A DNA stretch of 64,000 bases from Tetranychus cinnabarinus (GCA_022266195.1 WHVY01000007.1:62001-126000); one strand, 5' to 3'. Positions 1 through 13,355 are shown, counted from the stretch's first letter. Numbers and translations: made by a program. Notes: generated by a model not told the origin, from the letters alone.

Positions 1-20
1 CCTGAGCATAACCCTCTCAC

Positions 21-290
21 TTTACTTCTTCAAAATCCATTTCTGTCGTTAGTCCATAATCAATATTGAACTGTAAATTATTTTTCTGGGTAAACAGCAA
101 ACAATTGGTTTTGTCAAGACTCACTGACCTGAGATAATCTCAATTACATGAAGAGAGTAAATTCGAAGAGAACGAAAAGCTGAAAATTTCTTTTTTAAAT
201 AACCTTCGTTTCTTGTAATGTAATCGATAAATTATTACTCTTTACTCCATGAGAAACAGTCAAATGATAGTGTCAAACCTTTGGTAAATA
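21..290. repeat. Dispersed direct repeat, copy 1
   Basis: This stretch matches 7675-7953 in the same orientation over about 270 bp, with scattered substitutions and small indels (for example the shared segment ATTGAACTGTAAATTATTTT). It contains no ORF. It may be a segmental duplication or two copies of a non-autonomous element; no terminal repeats are seen. Confidence 0.85.
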
Positions 291-300
291 TCATTAGAAA

Positions 301-3300
301 GGTCAGAAAAGATTGAATCTGCAAGAGAACCAGAAAACTCTGGTCAAACAAAGTTCTGGTTCAAAGAAAATCGTAAAATTGTTTTAAATCAAAGTTGCAA
401 TTTGGTCTTGAAATAGCAACGATAAGCCCAAATATTGAACTTTGATTTTCAACTCAATATCAAATGTTTATTGAAAATTCATTAGCACTTGAGATTTAGC
501 TAGTAAAGGTTGAAACTTTGTAACATTTGCTATTGAAGTTGCTTATTTATGACTGAATCAATGCATTTTGAATATTGTTAAATTGCAAATTGATGTTTAA
601 CCAGAAAAGTTTTCTTTCCCTTGAATCTGTTGAAGTGTCAAGTTAATGAAATGATAAATTTAATGATAAATGGTGAATAAATCATCTTTACGTTTAAATT
701 GACAGTTTGAGACAAACTATTTCACTAATTGCTTTACATTAACTACCTTAATGGAGCCAATTGCAAATAAATTAGCTTTGCTAGATTGACACGAATAATT
801 GATTGAATTATCGAGATTAATGATCACCATTAATCAACATTTCAATAATGAGTATTTGTTGGATGAAAAGGCTACAATTAATTATAAAAAAAAGTTACTT
901 AACCAGGTTTGGGGATAATTGAATGAACCAAATGATGAGTTAATTGAATGTGACTTTGGTGCAACAAGGAAGCAAAGAAACGCACAGAAGTTTGAAAAAA
1001 CGCAACAAAAGACACTTCTAGTGATCATAACTTTCAATCAATAGCAACTCTAAGGAATCAATTTGAATAGACTTTGATAATTTAATGGTAAATCAATAAT
1101 GAACTGATCGAGATGAACAATTGTTGAAAATTGCTTTTCTTATTTAAATTTACATTCAAAGTGTGAAGTGATCTTTGATTTAAATGATCATTTATTGTTA
1201 AGAATTGCAATTTGTTGACATTTTTTCATTCAATTTGATCAGAAATTCTTGTCTGGAGTAAATTTCTTTCTCTCTTCTTGTTGATCAATTGAAGGCTCGT
1301 AATGATTACATGAGTCCAATTGACAACTTTACATTTACTGTTCATTATTATTCTGAAGATGGCGAGTAGTTGAACAAAGAGAAGAACTGGTCAAGAATGA
1401 ATCAAGTAAAAATTGAATGACTGACCGGAAACTGGTTGACAAGTGGACCAACTTTCATTTCTATTTACATCATCTTGTCAACATGATGGTCATGGTGTAA
1501 CACTCGACTCAAACTACTTCATCATCGGTATTACATGGGAAGAAGCTTAACAAAGAAGCAGAACAGAAGAAGAAGAAAAGAGACAAAAAAAGGAGAAATC
1601 CTCTTATTCGCCTTTCGTCCAACTCTTTTTATGAGATTGATGAAGAGGAAAAATGAGACTGAACCAGGGTAAATCAAAGAATCAATGCCCATGAGGATGA
1701 ACCAACTAATGATTTTTGTCCAGTAAAAAGAAGAAGATGAATTCGCTTTTTGTTAATCTTCATTGGAAACCATTTTTCTTTTCACCATCAACATCATGAA
1801 AACTCTTTCTTCCCTTTAACATCTTTATGTGTTTAACCCTAACATGACAACAAATGAATCGTCATTTCAATTGACGATAATTCAATGGGCTTCATTGTCT
1901 AACTGATTACAGACTTTTTTTTGTTTAACTTTCATTCAACGCTTTGTTACTCGATTCAATTGTTTTAATCTGTTGAAGCACAAATTGGATCCATTTGGAT
2001 TGCCCATTAAAATGCATATTTATCATTTGTTATTAGCCAAAAGTTGAAATGATAAATGATATAAACTGTTCAAAATACAGTGTTTCCATTGTGATTTAGT
2101 TGAACACCAATTTTGGTAAAACGTTTAACAACCCAAAAAATGTAACGATAATCAAATGTTATACAGAAAAAAAAGAAGCTGATAAATGTTGAGCTTAATG
2201 TTAATAACAACAATGATGAAAAATAATAATTCATTGTTGGTTAATTTATTAAACAGTAAAATCTGATGATCATTAAAGTAAATGTAATCCATTTTCAAGT
2301 CGAAACACTTTTCATTTGCAAAACAAAACATTCACCAAAAACAATTGGATTGCTTTGAAATTGATTAAACTTTAATCGTGAATGAAGAAGGCAAAAAAAT
2401 GGATAAAAGTTGGACTGGGAATTAATAAGGATAAAGATGATGATGATGATGCTGTTGATGATGAAGGCAATGAATTTGCTCTGTAAATTGCTCTTTTGGG
2501 TACCATTTGGTTTCGATATGAAGTGAAAAATGATGATCCAGTCAATTCCGACTTATTTTGGCAGAAAAAATGAGCGCCACCTAGATGACAATCAGTTGGC
2601 AACTGTGAGATATTTTGTTGCCGAATCTTTGATCTTTTTGTATCGATGATAATTGTTTGAGCTTCCACTCAAGAGAGAATCAACTAATCATAATCAGCCC
2701 TAATTAGAAAATTATTTGATAAGTTCTTCGATCATTTCAGCTTGAAATGCCAACTGTAAAACTGCCAGATGGCGCTCAATTTTTTCATGTTCAAATAAGT
2801 TGCAATAGACTGAAGCAAATGTTGAGACAAAGTAGCCAAAGTAAACTTAAAAAAGCTAAAGGATAAGTCAAGAGTAAAGATCAATTGAGGTTCACTTACG
2901 ACTCCTTTACTTTGCCTATTAATTTATTTTCTTGATGAGGAGAAGAGATGAAAGTGTTCAACTTTGGATAAAGAATAATCAGTCGACTTTTCACCAAGAA
3001 TATGAATTGAAACTTGAAACACCTTTCATCATTTGTTTTTTGCTTTTTTATCATCGTCTTTACAGCAGCGTCTTGCAACTTTCCGTTTATCATAAGCTTT
3101 TTGCAAAGACAAAAGCCAATCAGCTTTGATTCTTGTTTCCATCTGATTAACTCTCAAGTGTGAATGAAAGAAGGCAAAAAATCCCTGAAATTGTTCAAGA
3201 AACATCAATCCATATTAAAGTAGATTTTCCTTATTTTCTCAGCCTTTTCTTTTCTCTTCCAATCACTTTGATTCCCTTTTTAATAATAACGCTATTAACA

Positions 3301-6300
3301 TTGAGCCTTTATTAACAAGAAACACTTGTTTTTTACGTTCAACGTTTAGTTTACTTTTCAAGCTTATCCAGAGTTGAAAGGCTGAACAATTTATAATACA
3401 GTTAATGGCAACTCGTTACGATAATTTCATCTAAATCATCATTTTCATCATTCCATTGTTGCCTTTTGTTTTCTTGCCTTTTTATCCGCTTCTTTATGAA
3501 AAACCTTTTGCCTTTCTTTCATTTGCTTGATTCATTTGGAAACTCATTTATTGCATCAACTTTTTCTCGTTCACAACTTGAATCCATTTTTCAAATTTTG
3601 CTCAGTTTTTTCATTCCATTTTCTTGACTGTTTCATCTTCAGGTAACGTGATGATTGAAGATGAAATTTGACTTTAAATTTTTCACATTTTTCCAATTTC
3701 ATTTTCAGGTTCTGCTCTGATAACTTTCCTATCATGTCTATAAGTTTTCCTGAATTATTCCAAAGTATAGCAAACTCTTTCTTCTTCGTCTTCCTTTGTG
3801 ATGATCATGATGACGATGAATATGAGCAAGATGATGTTGTTGGTGTTGATGATGGTGTGTTGCATTGTTGTTCAGTGAAATGTACAAAAGTAAGTAAAGG
3901 TAAGATCCTAATCTGCAAATAATGGACTCCAATGGCGAGGTTATTTTATGTCAAGGGGAGAAGAAAAGGAATACAGAAAAGAAGTGAATTTATCTCTTGG
4001 TTAAAGGGAAAAATTCATTTTTTATCTTCATATTTCATCAGGAAAGTTGAACAAATAGACAAAATGTAAGGAAGGTTGTAAAAGAAAGAGAAGAGAAGAA
4101 GAAAATGAAAGAAAAAGTAATTTTATTTGGAAAGTTTCAAGATTTGATTTTGGAACATTTTTTCTTCAAATTTTGGTTTACTTTGCTTGGTGGTTAGGGT
4201 TTACAAAAGATTCAAGTTACAATTCAACTTGAAAATTCAATTGGCATTGCAAATGGTAAATCTATTAATGAATTGAATTTTTGGAGAATAGCAAATCCAT
4301 TGCAAGACTTTGGTCATTTGGGATAATTTTCAATGGTCAAGTAAAATTTAAATCTTTATTGCTGTCAAGTACATTAGACTTGAAAAGGTTTTCTCATTTT
4401 CACTTTAATATTTATGGTTTTTCAGGTGAACTTTGTTGCCAATGCTTTCTGCCCAAACTTTAAGGTAGAGAGCAAACTGAATCTAGACAATTAATGGTTA
4501 AAATTAATCAAGATGCATTAAGATGATTAATGATTTCGAGACGAAAAGAACAACTTTTTCGAGTAAACAACTTGCAACTAAAAGACTCTTGATCAGTAAC
4601 AAACAAAAAGAATCAGTAATTAAAAATTTCTAGAAAAAATTGTATGACTTTCTATGAGGCTTTGTATTCGTTTTTCATTAAATTTTACTTTTTACAACAA
4701 TAACATTCATTGGATGCATCTTATAAAACTAATACAAATCCTCATAGAAAAGCATACAAATTTTTCTAAAAATAACGATAAAACGCCGAAATCGAAAAGT
4801 GGCCAGCTAATTTTGCGGTATTGGTCTTTGAGAAATTCAAATCGTCTGATGAATGAATGAATGAATGAATGAATGAATGAGTTCTCGATATCGATTGATC
4901 TCGAACATCCCGTGTCAGATCCAACTTTTTTACTGCTCGAGAGTTTACCAGTTAATATCATTACATTTGATGGTCATCTGTTTAGCTGAATGGAAATGGG
5001 TCAATGATAGTGTCTAGTGTCCGGGTCCTTAGCATCCAGATCACGATTAGTTCACACTTACTGCTCATTGTAAAGTGGCTCAACTATGAAGAGTCTGTAG
5101 ATAGCAAACGGCCAATGGAAGCACAACGGTTAACCTAACGTTTACACAGACCAATGACTACACCAAGTCACGTCTTGGTCAATGAGCTGACAAAAGACGG
5201 ACGCTATTCATGTGGATAACTTCTGGTCAAGTTTAAATTGAAAGTTTAAAGGAAATATTTTACATTAGTAGACAATCAAATCAATTGTGGAAGCAAAGGT
5301 TCGCAAAAGGAACGAATGGAAAAGATAAACAAAACTTTTCTGCATTTCCTCAAATTCCAAGTCATGTTTTCTGCATCCATTGAAAACCTTTTCCTGACAC
5401 CTTTTCAAGTTTTATATTCAAATTTTTGACATGATACAGTCAAGTTGCCCATGGTTTATCATTTCAATTTCAATGAAAAAGATTTCTTCTGTCAATCGTT
5501 GACACTGTTTCTCCATAATTATAGCTGTCACTTGATGGTAATCATATTCTCTCTGACTCGTCAAATCTTCCATTCCATTTCTTAGTCTCCAGTTATATTG
5601 TTGTAGTCCAAGCTTCTTTTTATATTACTGGCTTCACAAAGTCCAAGTATTATAATATAAATAATATCAGCATGGCTCAACCGGGTTGAATCAAGAGAAC
5701 GAATATTCACAGTTGAAATAGAATCACAAGTCACTAATACATTGACCATGGTTAACAATAACCTAACAATTTCAATTTTGAATTCAATTTTAATCGATGA
5801 CAAAATTAGTGGCTTTTCCCCTTTTATTTGACCTTTCCCATTCGTTTAGGTCAACATTCAATATCAAATGTCAATAATAAGATGAAATTGTTTGAGTTGA
5901 GAAATGGAAATGAAATGGGAAAGTGAGTGGTAAAAAAGAAACAGAAAATAGTCGAAAACTTTTCACTTTTTTTCTCTCTTCCCTGAAACCAATACATTCT
6001 CAAGTTTCAATAAATCAGAACCAGATTTTTTGTCTACATCGAGAGCTGCAAAAAAGGTATAATCAGTTGAAAGCTGAAAAAAGGAAAAGAATGAAAGAAA
6101 AGGAGAAAAGTTGAGGTTGAAAAAATTGCTAAAAAAAGTGCAACTTGAGGTTTGATTTGATGAATAATGTACAAGAAAGAGGAAGAAAAAAAGAAGTAAA
6201 CGATGATGAAGAAAGTAGACCGGCAAGAAGAGTAAAGAAGCTTTGATGACAGAAAATTATGAGTTGGTTGAATAGCGAATAAAGTTGATCCATGAAAAGG

Positions 6301-7674
6301 CCAGAAGCAGAGATGAAAAAAGACCTTTTTTAGTCCAAAAAAAGGCGAAAGTAACAGCAAAAAAAGAGTTGAGTTTACTTTTGTAGTTTTTTTGTAGAGT
6401 CAATTGAAAATAACAAAGTCTTCTTTTGCTTTCTCTCTTCCACACAATTTCATATGACAAACGATGAAAACTTGGTGATGATTCCCTTTTCTCATCATTT
6501 TATCTACTTTATATCTTACAATTTATCTAATAACGGACCATGAAAAGAGAGAAAAGAAGAGAAAATGAATGGAACAAATTCAGGGTGAAAATAGAACGGA
6601 ATTTATCCGGAAACTTTACTACTTAATGAGCATGTTGACTGTTGACAATCGATGACCAAAAAACGCAAAGTTGCCTGGAAATCTAACGCTTTTTGGAGTT
6701 GCAAATGACTCCATGTTTAGTTCATAACGATGAGCAACGAAAAAAAGATTGTCCTGAAGAATGGATTGGGTTGATTCATTGTTCGTCTTTTGGATGCAAG
6801 TGACTTGATTGTTGCTGATCAAAGCTATAATCAACTTTCATCTTCTCAAGAATAATGGTTAACACCATGATAAGTGAGACAGTAATCAAGAAGAATCAGA
6901 AATTCTGGACAGAAGAAGAAGAGAAATGTTTCGATGAAAAAAAAGTGCAAAATTGTACCAACTCATTTCAAGCTTTATTAACCTTTTCACTTTTTTGGTT
7001 CAGTGTTACACTTTTTTTACTCCCTTCGATTACTATTATCATTATTGTTATTATCAATGAAGTTATCAATGAAGTTATCAATGAGAATGATGGTCATCAT
7101 GAGATAATGATTATAATGGTCAAGTTTAGAGTGAGACCGATTTTTGCTTTATCAACCTTTTACAACATTGGTTAACCAATTGGTTTGCTTGACTTGAGTT
7201 ATTCAACATTTAGTCACTTTTTTTCATAAAACTTTCAATTCCAACCATTATCTTCAACTTTTTTTTTGCCTCTCAGCTTGTCTTTTTGCTTGGAGTTTTT
7301 TGTTGCTCTTGAAATTGATAACTTGTTTAGCAATTGGCAGTTTCTAATAACTGGTAATAAAAAAGCGGATCAACAATGAAAATGGTTCAATGGAAAAGGT
7401 CAAAGCTTATTAACTGATTAACCTGACGATGTTTCCCTTTCCCTTAGTTTTTAACATTTCCTCCCTCTAAAACGTTGTGATATAATCATCATGACAAAGT
7501 CAATTAGATTCAGTAAAGTGAATCAATTCATCGTCATTCGTCCCTCACTTTATAATCTCTTTTGGCCTTTTTATAAGCTATCCTCGGATACTTGGAGTGA
7601 AAAATGTATCAATTTTCATTTCTCTCTCCATTTTATTGACTTTATCAACTTTTGATTGTTTTCCAATCCTTTTC
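301..7674. other. Non-coding AT-rich stretch
   Basis: I see no coding exon in this 7.4 kb. Short open frames are low-complexity and have no recognisable domain. Runs of TTGATT/AATCAA-like words, a tetranucleotide microsatellite near 4849 and a 12-bp triplicate near 7053 are the only structures noted. It could be intergenic DNA or hold non-coding 5' exons of the ELAV gene downstream. Confidence 0.5.
4849..4880. repeat. ATGA tetranucleotide microsatellite
   Basis: About eight perfect tandem copies of ATGA. Confidence 0.95.
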
Positions 7675-7953
7675 TTTACCTCTTCAATATCCATTTCTGT
7701 CATTAGTTTATAATCAATATTGAACTGTAAATTATTTTTCTGGGTAAACAGCCAACAATTGGTTTTGTAAAGACTTCACTGACCTGTGATAATCTCAATT
7801 ACATGAAAAGAGTAAATTGTGATTCGAAGAGAAACGAAAATTGAAAATTTCTTTTTTAAATAACCTTCTATTCTTGTAATGTAATCGATAAATTATTATA
7901 CTCTTTACTCCGTGAGAAACAGTCAAATGATAGTGCCAAAGCTTTGGTAAATA
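7675..7953. repeat. Dispersed direct repeat, copy 2
   Basis: This is the second copy of the ~275 bp segment at 21-290. It ends immediately before the fold-back element that starts near 7957, so that element may have inserted at its edge or belong to the same repeat family. Confidence 0.85.
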
Positions 7954-7956
7954 CAA

Positions 7957-8227
7957 CATAGAAAATAGAGTTTTACCTTGATTTTGGTATCTTTGCGCAT
8001 TAAAAGCTGCTTTGATTAAAAAAATACAGTCGTTTATGAAAGATTATGAAAGGTATCACAAAAAATAATGAGTGTTGGAGGAAAAAAATCCTTATCCTAC
8101 TGATCATGCTGGTCAATTTGATTGTGATACCTTTCAAAATCTTTAATATAAATGACTGTACTTTTTGAATTAAAGTTACTTCTAATGCGCAAAGATACCA
8201 AAAACATGGTACAACTTTATTTTGTGT
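7957..8227. mobile_element. Fold-back / MITE-like inverted-repeat element
   Basis: Two arms of about 100 bp (7957-8059 and 8124-8227) are imperfect reverse complements around a ~64 bp spacer. Shared words in opposite orientation include GGTATCTTTGCGCATTA and GAAAGGTATCAC. There is no ORF. The structure fits a miniature inverted-repeat transposable element. No clear target-site duplication was found. Confidence 0.75.
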
Positions 8228-8676
8228 GCTTTATTATTAGAATGGGAAAAGGCTGTTGAAGACCCAAAAGAAGCAGTTAACTGGGAGTTGAACAGGGAGT
8301 TAATGAAGGTAAAGATGATGGGAATGATTGAGGGGTAAAAGTGGCACGCGATTTTGGATGATGCTGGGCAACTATGGAAACGCGAATAAAGAAATGTCGA
8401 GTTTGCGTCAAGAGAAGCTCGAGATTTTGTTGGTTTCCTTGGAAATGAACAGTTTAGTGGTTGCGATAATAGTGTACATGTTAATGGTTAACAAAAGGTT
8501 CGAGTTTGCGTCGAGTTGAGCTTCGCTGATTTATTGTACACACACACATTTGACTCTCTCTCTATTTCTCTCTGAGTTTCTTCTTTTTTTTACCTGGTTT
8601 CGGTTCTTCTCTTTTTACTCAAGTCCGGTTTATTTAGTTTATTGCCTTTTGAAAGCCACGCGATCAGTTTTTAGTT
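8228..8676 (+). promoter_or_regulatory. Upstream region / probable 5' UTR of the ELAV gene
   Basis: The region between the fold-back element and the ELAV start codon is richer in CG than its surroundings. The words TCGAGTTTGCGTC occur twice (8398 and 8499), and a CA/CT-rich tract precedes the coding region (about 8536-8580). I see no clear TATA box. An open frame at 8328-8519 looks non-coding. The promoter role is inferred from position only. Confidence 0.35.
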
Positions 8677-11600
8677 ATGAACGAAATGGATTCCTCTTCA
8701 GTTTCATCTTTATCCCAACAAAATGGCAACTCAATGCACAATGATCCAGCCTCATCGCCAGGTTCTCAGGATGGCTCGGAAGATTCAAAGACAAACCTGA
8801 TTGTCAACTATCTACCTCAAACAATGACCCAAGAGGATATTAGAGGTCTATTTGCTTCCATCGGTGAAGTTGAATCATGTAAATTGATTCGAGATAAAGT
8901 TACTGGTCAATCACTAGGCTATGGGTTTGTCAATTATGTTAGATCGGATGACGCGGAAAAGGCCATCAACACTCTTAACGGACTAAGGCTTCAAAATAAG
9001 ACAATAAAGGTAAGTCGAAAGAAACCAATTAAACTAGAAAATTCAATTTTAAAATCAACTGACAATCCAAAAGCCGAAATCCCTCAAACAAAAATTCCTT
9101 ACTTTCAACATTTTTCCCTTGTTTTCACCATTCTTTCCCAATCCAAATTAACATTAAACATTCATTGACATTTACCAACTCGCTTGACAATATTATCGCA
9201 AGAGTGGTTCAGATTTTCAGAAAATCTTTTTCCTTCATTTCAACAATCATCACAATTAACAACTGACTGATTAACCCACGGCAAAATAGAGTTGACTGTT
9301 TAATATCTTGCTTTAGCTTGAAGCCAATCCAAATAAGTGACAATAATTTGAATGTTAATTTGAACCTTTGTTTTGGTTTGTATCCATTTTGATTGATGAA
9401 ATTGCATTTAAAGTGATAATTAAAATGGGATAAAAATGAATCACAATGAATGCAATGCAACAAAAAAAACTCAAACTGTAATATTCAAAGAAAAGGTGCA
9501 AATAATACATTTTTCATTTCTTTTGTTCGCTTTCTTTGTATACTTTCTCGTTGTCGACCATTTTCATGCTCATGTCATTTCTCGAGAAAACGCGTGTCAA
9601 ACTGCGCATTACACTCTTTCATCTTCCTTATCTTCCCAATCTTCCCAAAATGTTATCTTCACTTTTGTATTGCACGTAAAATTTACAATAAACTTTCTCT
9701 CTCACTCACCCATTTTACATCCCTTGTTCAAGTTAGACACACAAAAAAAGATAACAAAGTTACGGTCAACACGAGCTGCTTTCATCAACACACTCTTTTA
9801 ATACTTGCCAATCGATTTAAACAGTTGAAAAGGCTTCCCCACCAAAGACGTACTTTTGATCGCACTCTTTATCCTCCTTCTCCTCCTCCTCCTCCTAATC
9901 ATCTTTCACTTTTCTTCAATCAATACAGTCTATGATCCAACAAAACAGATTTACAATTTTATGTATCCTTTCCATCACTTCTTTCATCCTCTTTCTTCCT
10001 CTACTTGTTGGTTATCATTTTTTTGGGTTAAACTGTAAATTCAATTGTTCATCTTGCAAAGCTTTACCAACTTTTACCCCTAAAATGCTTCTTCACTGTT
10101 TAATCTTTAAACACTCAAACTTGAATTTCAAAATTGTAAAGATTGTAAATCGGTTATAACGGGTAAACATTGTTAGTTGAAAAGGAACGAGGTGAAATGG
10201 TTATTCAGATTCAATGTCACTCAATCAACAGGGAAAATGCGAGTTTACCATTTTTATAGACAATAATTTTTTGGTTAATCAGGAATACAAAAAAAAACAT
10301 TTGATTTTGCCTTCAAATCAATACAGTTTGAAAGGCAATCTATAAAATTAGTTTTCAACTGTTTTGATGAAAAATTGATTGTTTCAATTAAAGTGATCAA
10401 GTTATGAAAAAGAGTTGCTAAGCAAAAGTTTTGTCAATTTGATTTTCATTTTCAATTTTTTGTGGTGAAAAAACATTTTCTGATTAAAATGTTTATTTTT
10501 GAATCACAGGTTGATTTTTAGTTGCATGGTTGCCTTTTAATTTCACAATGCAATTGAATTATGTAAATTTCAAAGCACAATTTTAACACACTACACCAAA
10601 CTCAGGTTTCAAAGTTGATTTTAAAATTGAATATTTGAATCAAATTGTAAATTGTTGAATGGTTATCAGAGAACAGCAAGCAAATATTCTTGATGAGATT
10701 ATATTAATTTGTTGCCTGCTTTTCAAAAGTAAAAAACTTAGTAATATTTTGTTGCTTTAGTGCGAATATGTACAAAGAGCATTCGCATTGTATGCATTTG
10801 TTAACATGTTTTCTTGCCGTTCTCTCATGATAATGGATAAAATTTCAATTTTTGTTTCCATTTTTTTCCCAATTTTATCAGGTTTCCTTTGCCAGACCAA
10901 GCAGTGAAGCCATAAAAGGAGCCAATCTCTATGTTAGCGGTTTACCTAAAGCCATGACACAACAGGAATTAGAACAACTATTTGCACCGCATGGACGAAT
11001 AATAACATCACGAATACTCTGTGACAATATTACAGGTAACATGGCGAATAAATGATAACTTGGCGACCGACTGGCATCAGTGAAAATTGGTGGACTAACT
11101 TTGATTTCTCTTTTGTTTTTTTTTTCTTTAATATTATCCGTTGACCATTGGAATAACCACCACCATGGACGTTGCAAACAAATTGAAATGTACCAAAGGA
11201 GTTGGTTTCGTGCGATTTGACCAAAGAATAGAAGCTGAGAGAGCCATTAAGCATCTCCATAATACCATTCCAGAAGGAAGCAGCGAACCGATAACTGTTA
11301 AATTTGCCAATAATCCAAGCAATAATGCCAAGGCCCTTGCTCCTCTGGCTGCATATCTTTCACCTCAACGGCGCTTTGGTGGCCCCATTCACCATCCAGC
11401 AAACCGGTTCAGGTACATTCCTCTGTCACCAATCTCCAGGTATGCGGTAAAAATCCAAATTTCATTCAACAAAACAAACAAAGTGATACGCAAACATTAT
11501 GACATTCATGGATAAGAATCTCGACCCCAATGGGCCTCGCTTCTTAACCATGAATATCTCCAATAAAGTGTCTCTATTATCATTATATTATCATTGTTAT

Positions 11601-13355
11601 ATCAATATTTTAGTATCAATATTGTTTCTTTCATTTTTCCATTGTAATAGATTGAACTTAAGGTGGATCCGGTTAAAAACAAAATAAGATAATCTTGAGT
11701 TCTTAGTTGAAACTTGATTTAATCTTACGCATTTTGAACATCATCTAAAACAATATCTAATGTTAATCGTATAAAACTGTAATCTCAGGTAATCATGTAA
11801 AATTGGGCTTTTCATCATCAGGGCTTTTCTTTTCTAAGAAATGAATAATCTTGATTTGAAATGACTTGCTGCAAAATGAAAAGGCCAGATGATCATCAAT
11901 ATTTCATCAGTTTAAATTTCAACAATTTATTAACCGGATTCACCTTTGATCAAAAATATTATTAATGAATTTTGGTTTTTTACTCATTATGACCAGCATC
12001 AAAAACATTTGTGTTCACACACACAACCCTTTTCTTTTCATCAACATGACATTCTGGTGATGGGTGACATCTTTTTTTTCTTCTTCTTCCTTTTAATTTA
12101 ATTTTCCATGTCCCTGATTTATTTTAACCTGCTGCTTAAAATTAACTTGCTAATCAAATTTAGCAGCAAAAAAATAACCCAAAATTAACAAGATAAACCA
12201 AGACCATTTGTATTATTTATAGTGTATATATTTGGTTTTGTTTGTTACAATTTAGTTTTGTTTCAGTTGCCTTTGTCTTCCCTTTTGTTTGGTTATCATT
12301 GTTTTTGGTTAATTTAGTTAGTTGAGTTAATTAAACAACAAACCTAAACATCTCTCAACCACCCAAATGTTAAAATACAGCTGCGAAAATGGAGTTAGAC
12401 CTGGATATCATATCTTTGATAACGCATCGTTTGTTATCCAAGCACATCGATAGTCATTTTTTTGGGATAAATTACGCACGATTCATGCCTCATAACCAAT
12501 GAGTCTTGAGTTGATTAGCAAAAAAAATTATCTAAAAAATTGACCATCGATATGCTTGGGTACCAAACGGTACGTTCAAGATATGGTATCTAGGTGTAAC
12601 TCCGTTTTTGCAGCTGTAAGCCCATTATATCAATTATGTTTAAACGCATATGAAAACTATGTTTTTAGATGAAAGTCAGTGTTGAAAAGACAATGTTAAA
12701 ATAGCAAACAAAAAGGCAAAGATTTTAAGTAATTAGATCGATGGAAGACTCCAGGCAATCTGGTTCTATTATTGATTATTTCAAGAAATTAAGATTTATT
12801 AGCTAGTAGAGTAGATTTAACAAGTTAACAGTAACAAGAGATGCTAATAAATCAGCTGAAAAACCAAATATATCATATAACTCTGCAGCTTACACTCTCA
12901 CTATCCCATCTTAATTGCAATGAACCACTCAAATTGATCTTTAGTAACCAATAATTAACTCTGTCCATTTCTTGTTGACCTCTCTTCCTCTCTCTCTCTT
13001 TTTTCTTTACTTGAATTTGATTATATTTAATAGATATTCCCCGTTAGCTGGAGATCTTCTTGCAAACCCACTTTTAGCCACAAACGCCGTTAATGGAACT
13101 GGTTGGTGTTTATTTGTATACAATCTTGCTCCCGATACCGAGGAGAACCTCTTATGGCAATTATTTGGTCCTTTCGGTGCTGTCCAAAGTGTTAAAGTAA
13201 TTCGTGATCTTCAAACAAACAAATGTAAAGGTTTTGGCTTTGTCACCATGACAAATTACGATGAAGCCTTGGTTGCCATTCAAAGCCTCAACGGTTATAC
13301 TTTGGGCAATAGAGTACTCCAAGTCTCGTTTAAGACAAGCAAAAGTAAATGTTAA
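8677..13355 (+). CDS. ELAV/Hu-family RNA-binding protein (three RRMs), four coding exons
   Basis: Exons are 8677-9009, 10882-11035, 11199-11412 (or 11439) and 13034-13355, with phases that sum to 340 or 349 codons plus stop. RRM1 (about residues 40-115) has RNP2 LIVNYL and RNP1 GYGFVNYV. RRM2 begins VSFARPSSEAIKGANLYVSG and has RNP1 GVGFVRFD. RRM3 has LFVYNL and KGFGFVTM and ends in the family-typical VLQVSFKTSKSK. ELAV/Hu proteins bind U-rich RNA and control splicing, polyadenylation and stability, mainly in neurons; the order of two RRMs, a hinge and a third RRM is diagnostic. The start is the first ATG of an N-terminal Ser/Gln-rich tail, and a second ATG lies three codons later. Two in-frame donors follow RRM2, and the acceptor of exon 3 is uncertain. 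Which arthropod paralogue (fne/Rbp9/elav) is not decided. Confidence 0.93.
9010..10881 (+). other. Intron 1 of the ELAV gene
   Basis: The donor is AAG|GTAAGT and the acceptor TTTTATCAG|GTTTCC. The 1.9 kb holds only chance open frames (for example 9436-9935) with T-rich and CTC-repeat translations. Confidence 0.8.
11411..11441 (+). promoter_or_regulatory. Pair of in-frame alternative 5' splice sites in the hinge between RRM2 and RRM3
   Basis: AG|GT donors occur at 11412/11413 and 11439/11440, 27 nt apart and in the same phase. The first joins exon 3 to exon 4 as NRFRYSPLAGD; the second adds nine residues (YIPLSPISR). Both join cleanly to the acceptor before 13034. Confidence 0.65.
12376..12618. 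mobile_element. MITE in ELAV intron 3, TA-flanked, termini CAGCTGC
   Basis: Arms 12378-12470 and 12528-12616 are about 90 bp imperfect reverse complements. The outer ends read TA-CAGCTGC and GCAGCTG-TA, so a TA target duplication is present, as expected for Tc1/mariner-type elements. There is no ORF, so the element is non-autonomous. Confidence 0.8.

Noticed and set aside
8328..8519. 63-codon plus-strand open frame before the ELAV gene
   Set aside because: No domain, no good codon or splice context; likely 5' flanking or untranslated sequence.
9436..9935. Two overlapping open frames of 121 and 161 codons
   Set aside because: They lie inside ELAV intron 1, overlap each other in different frames and translate low-complexity T/C-rich DNA.
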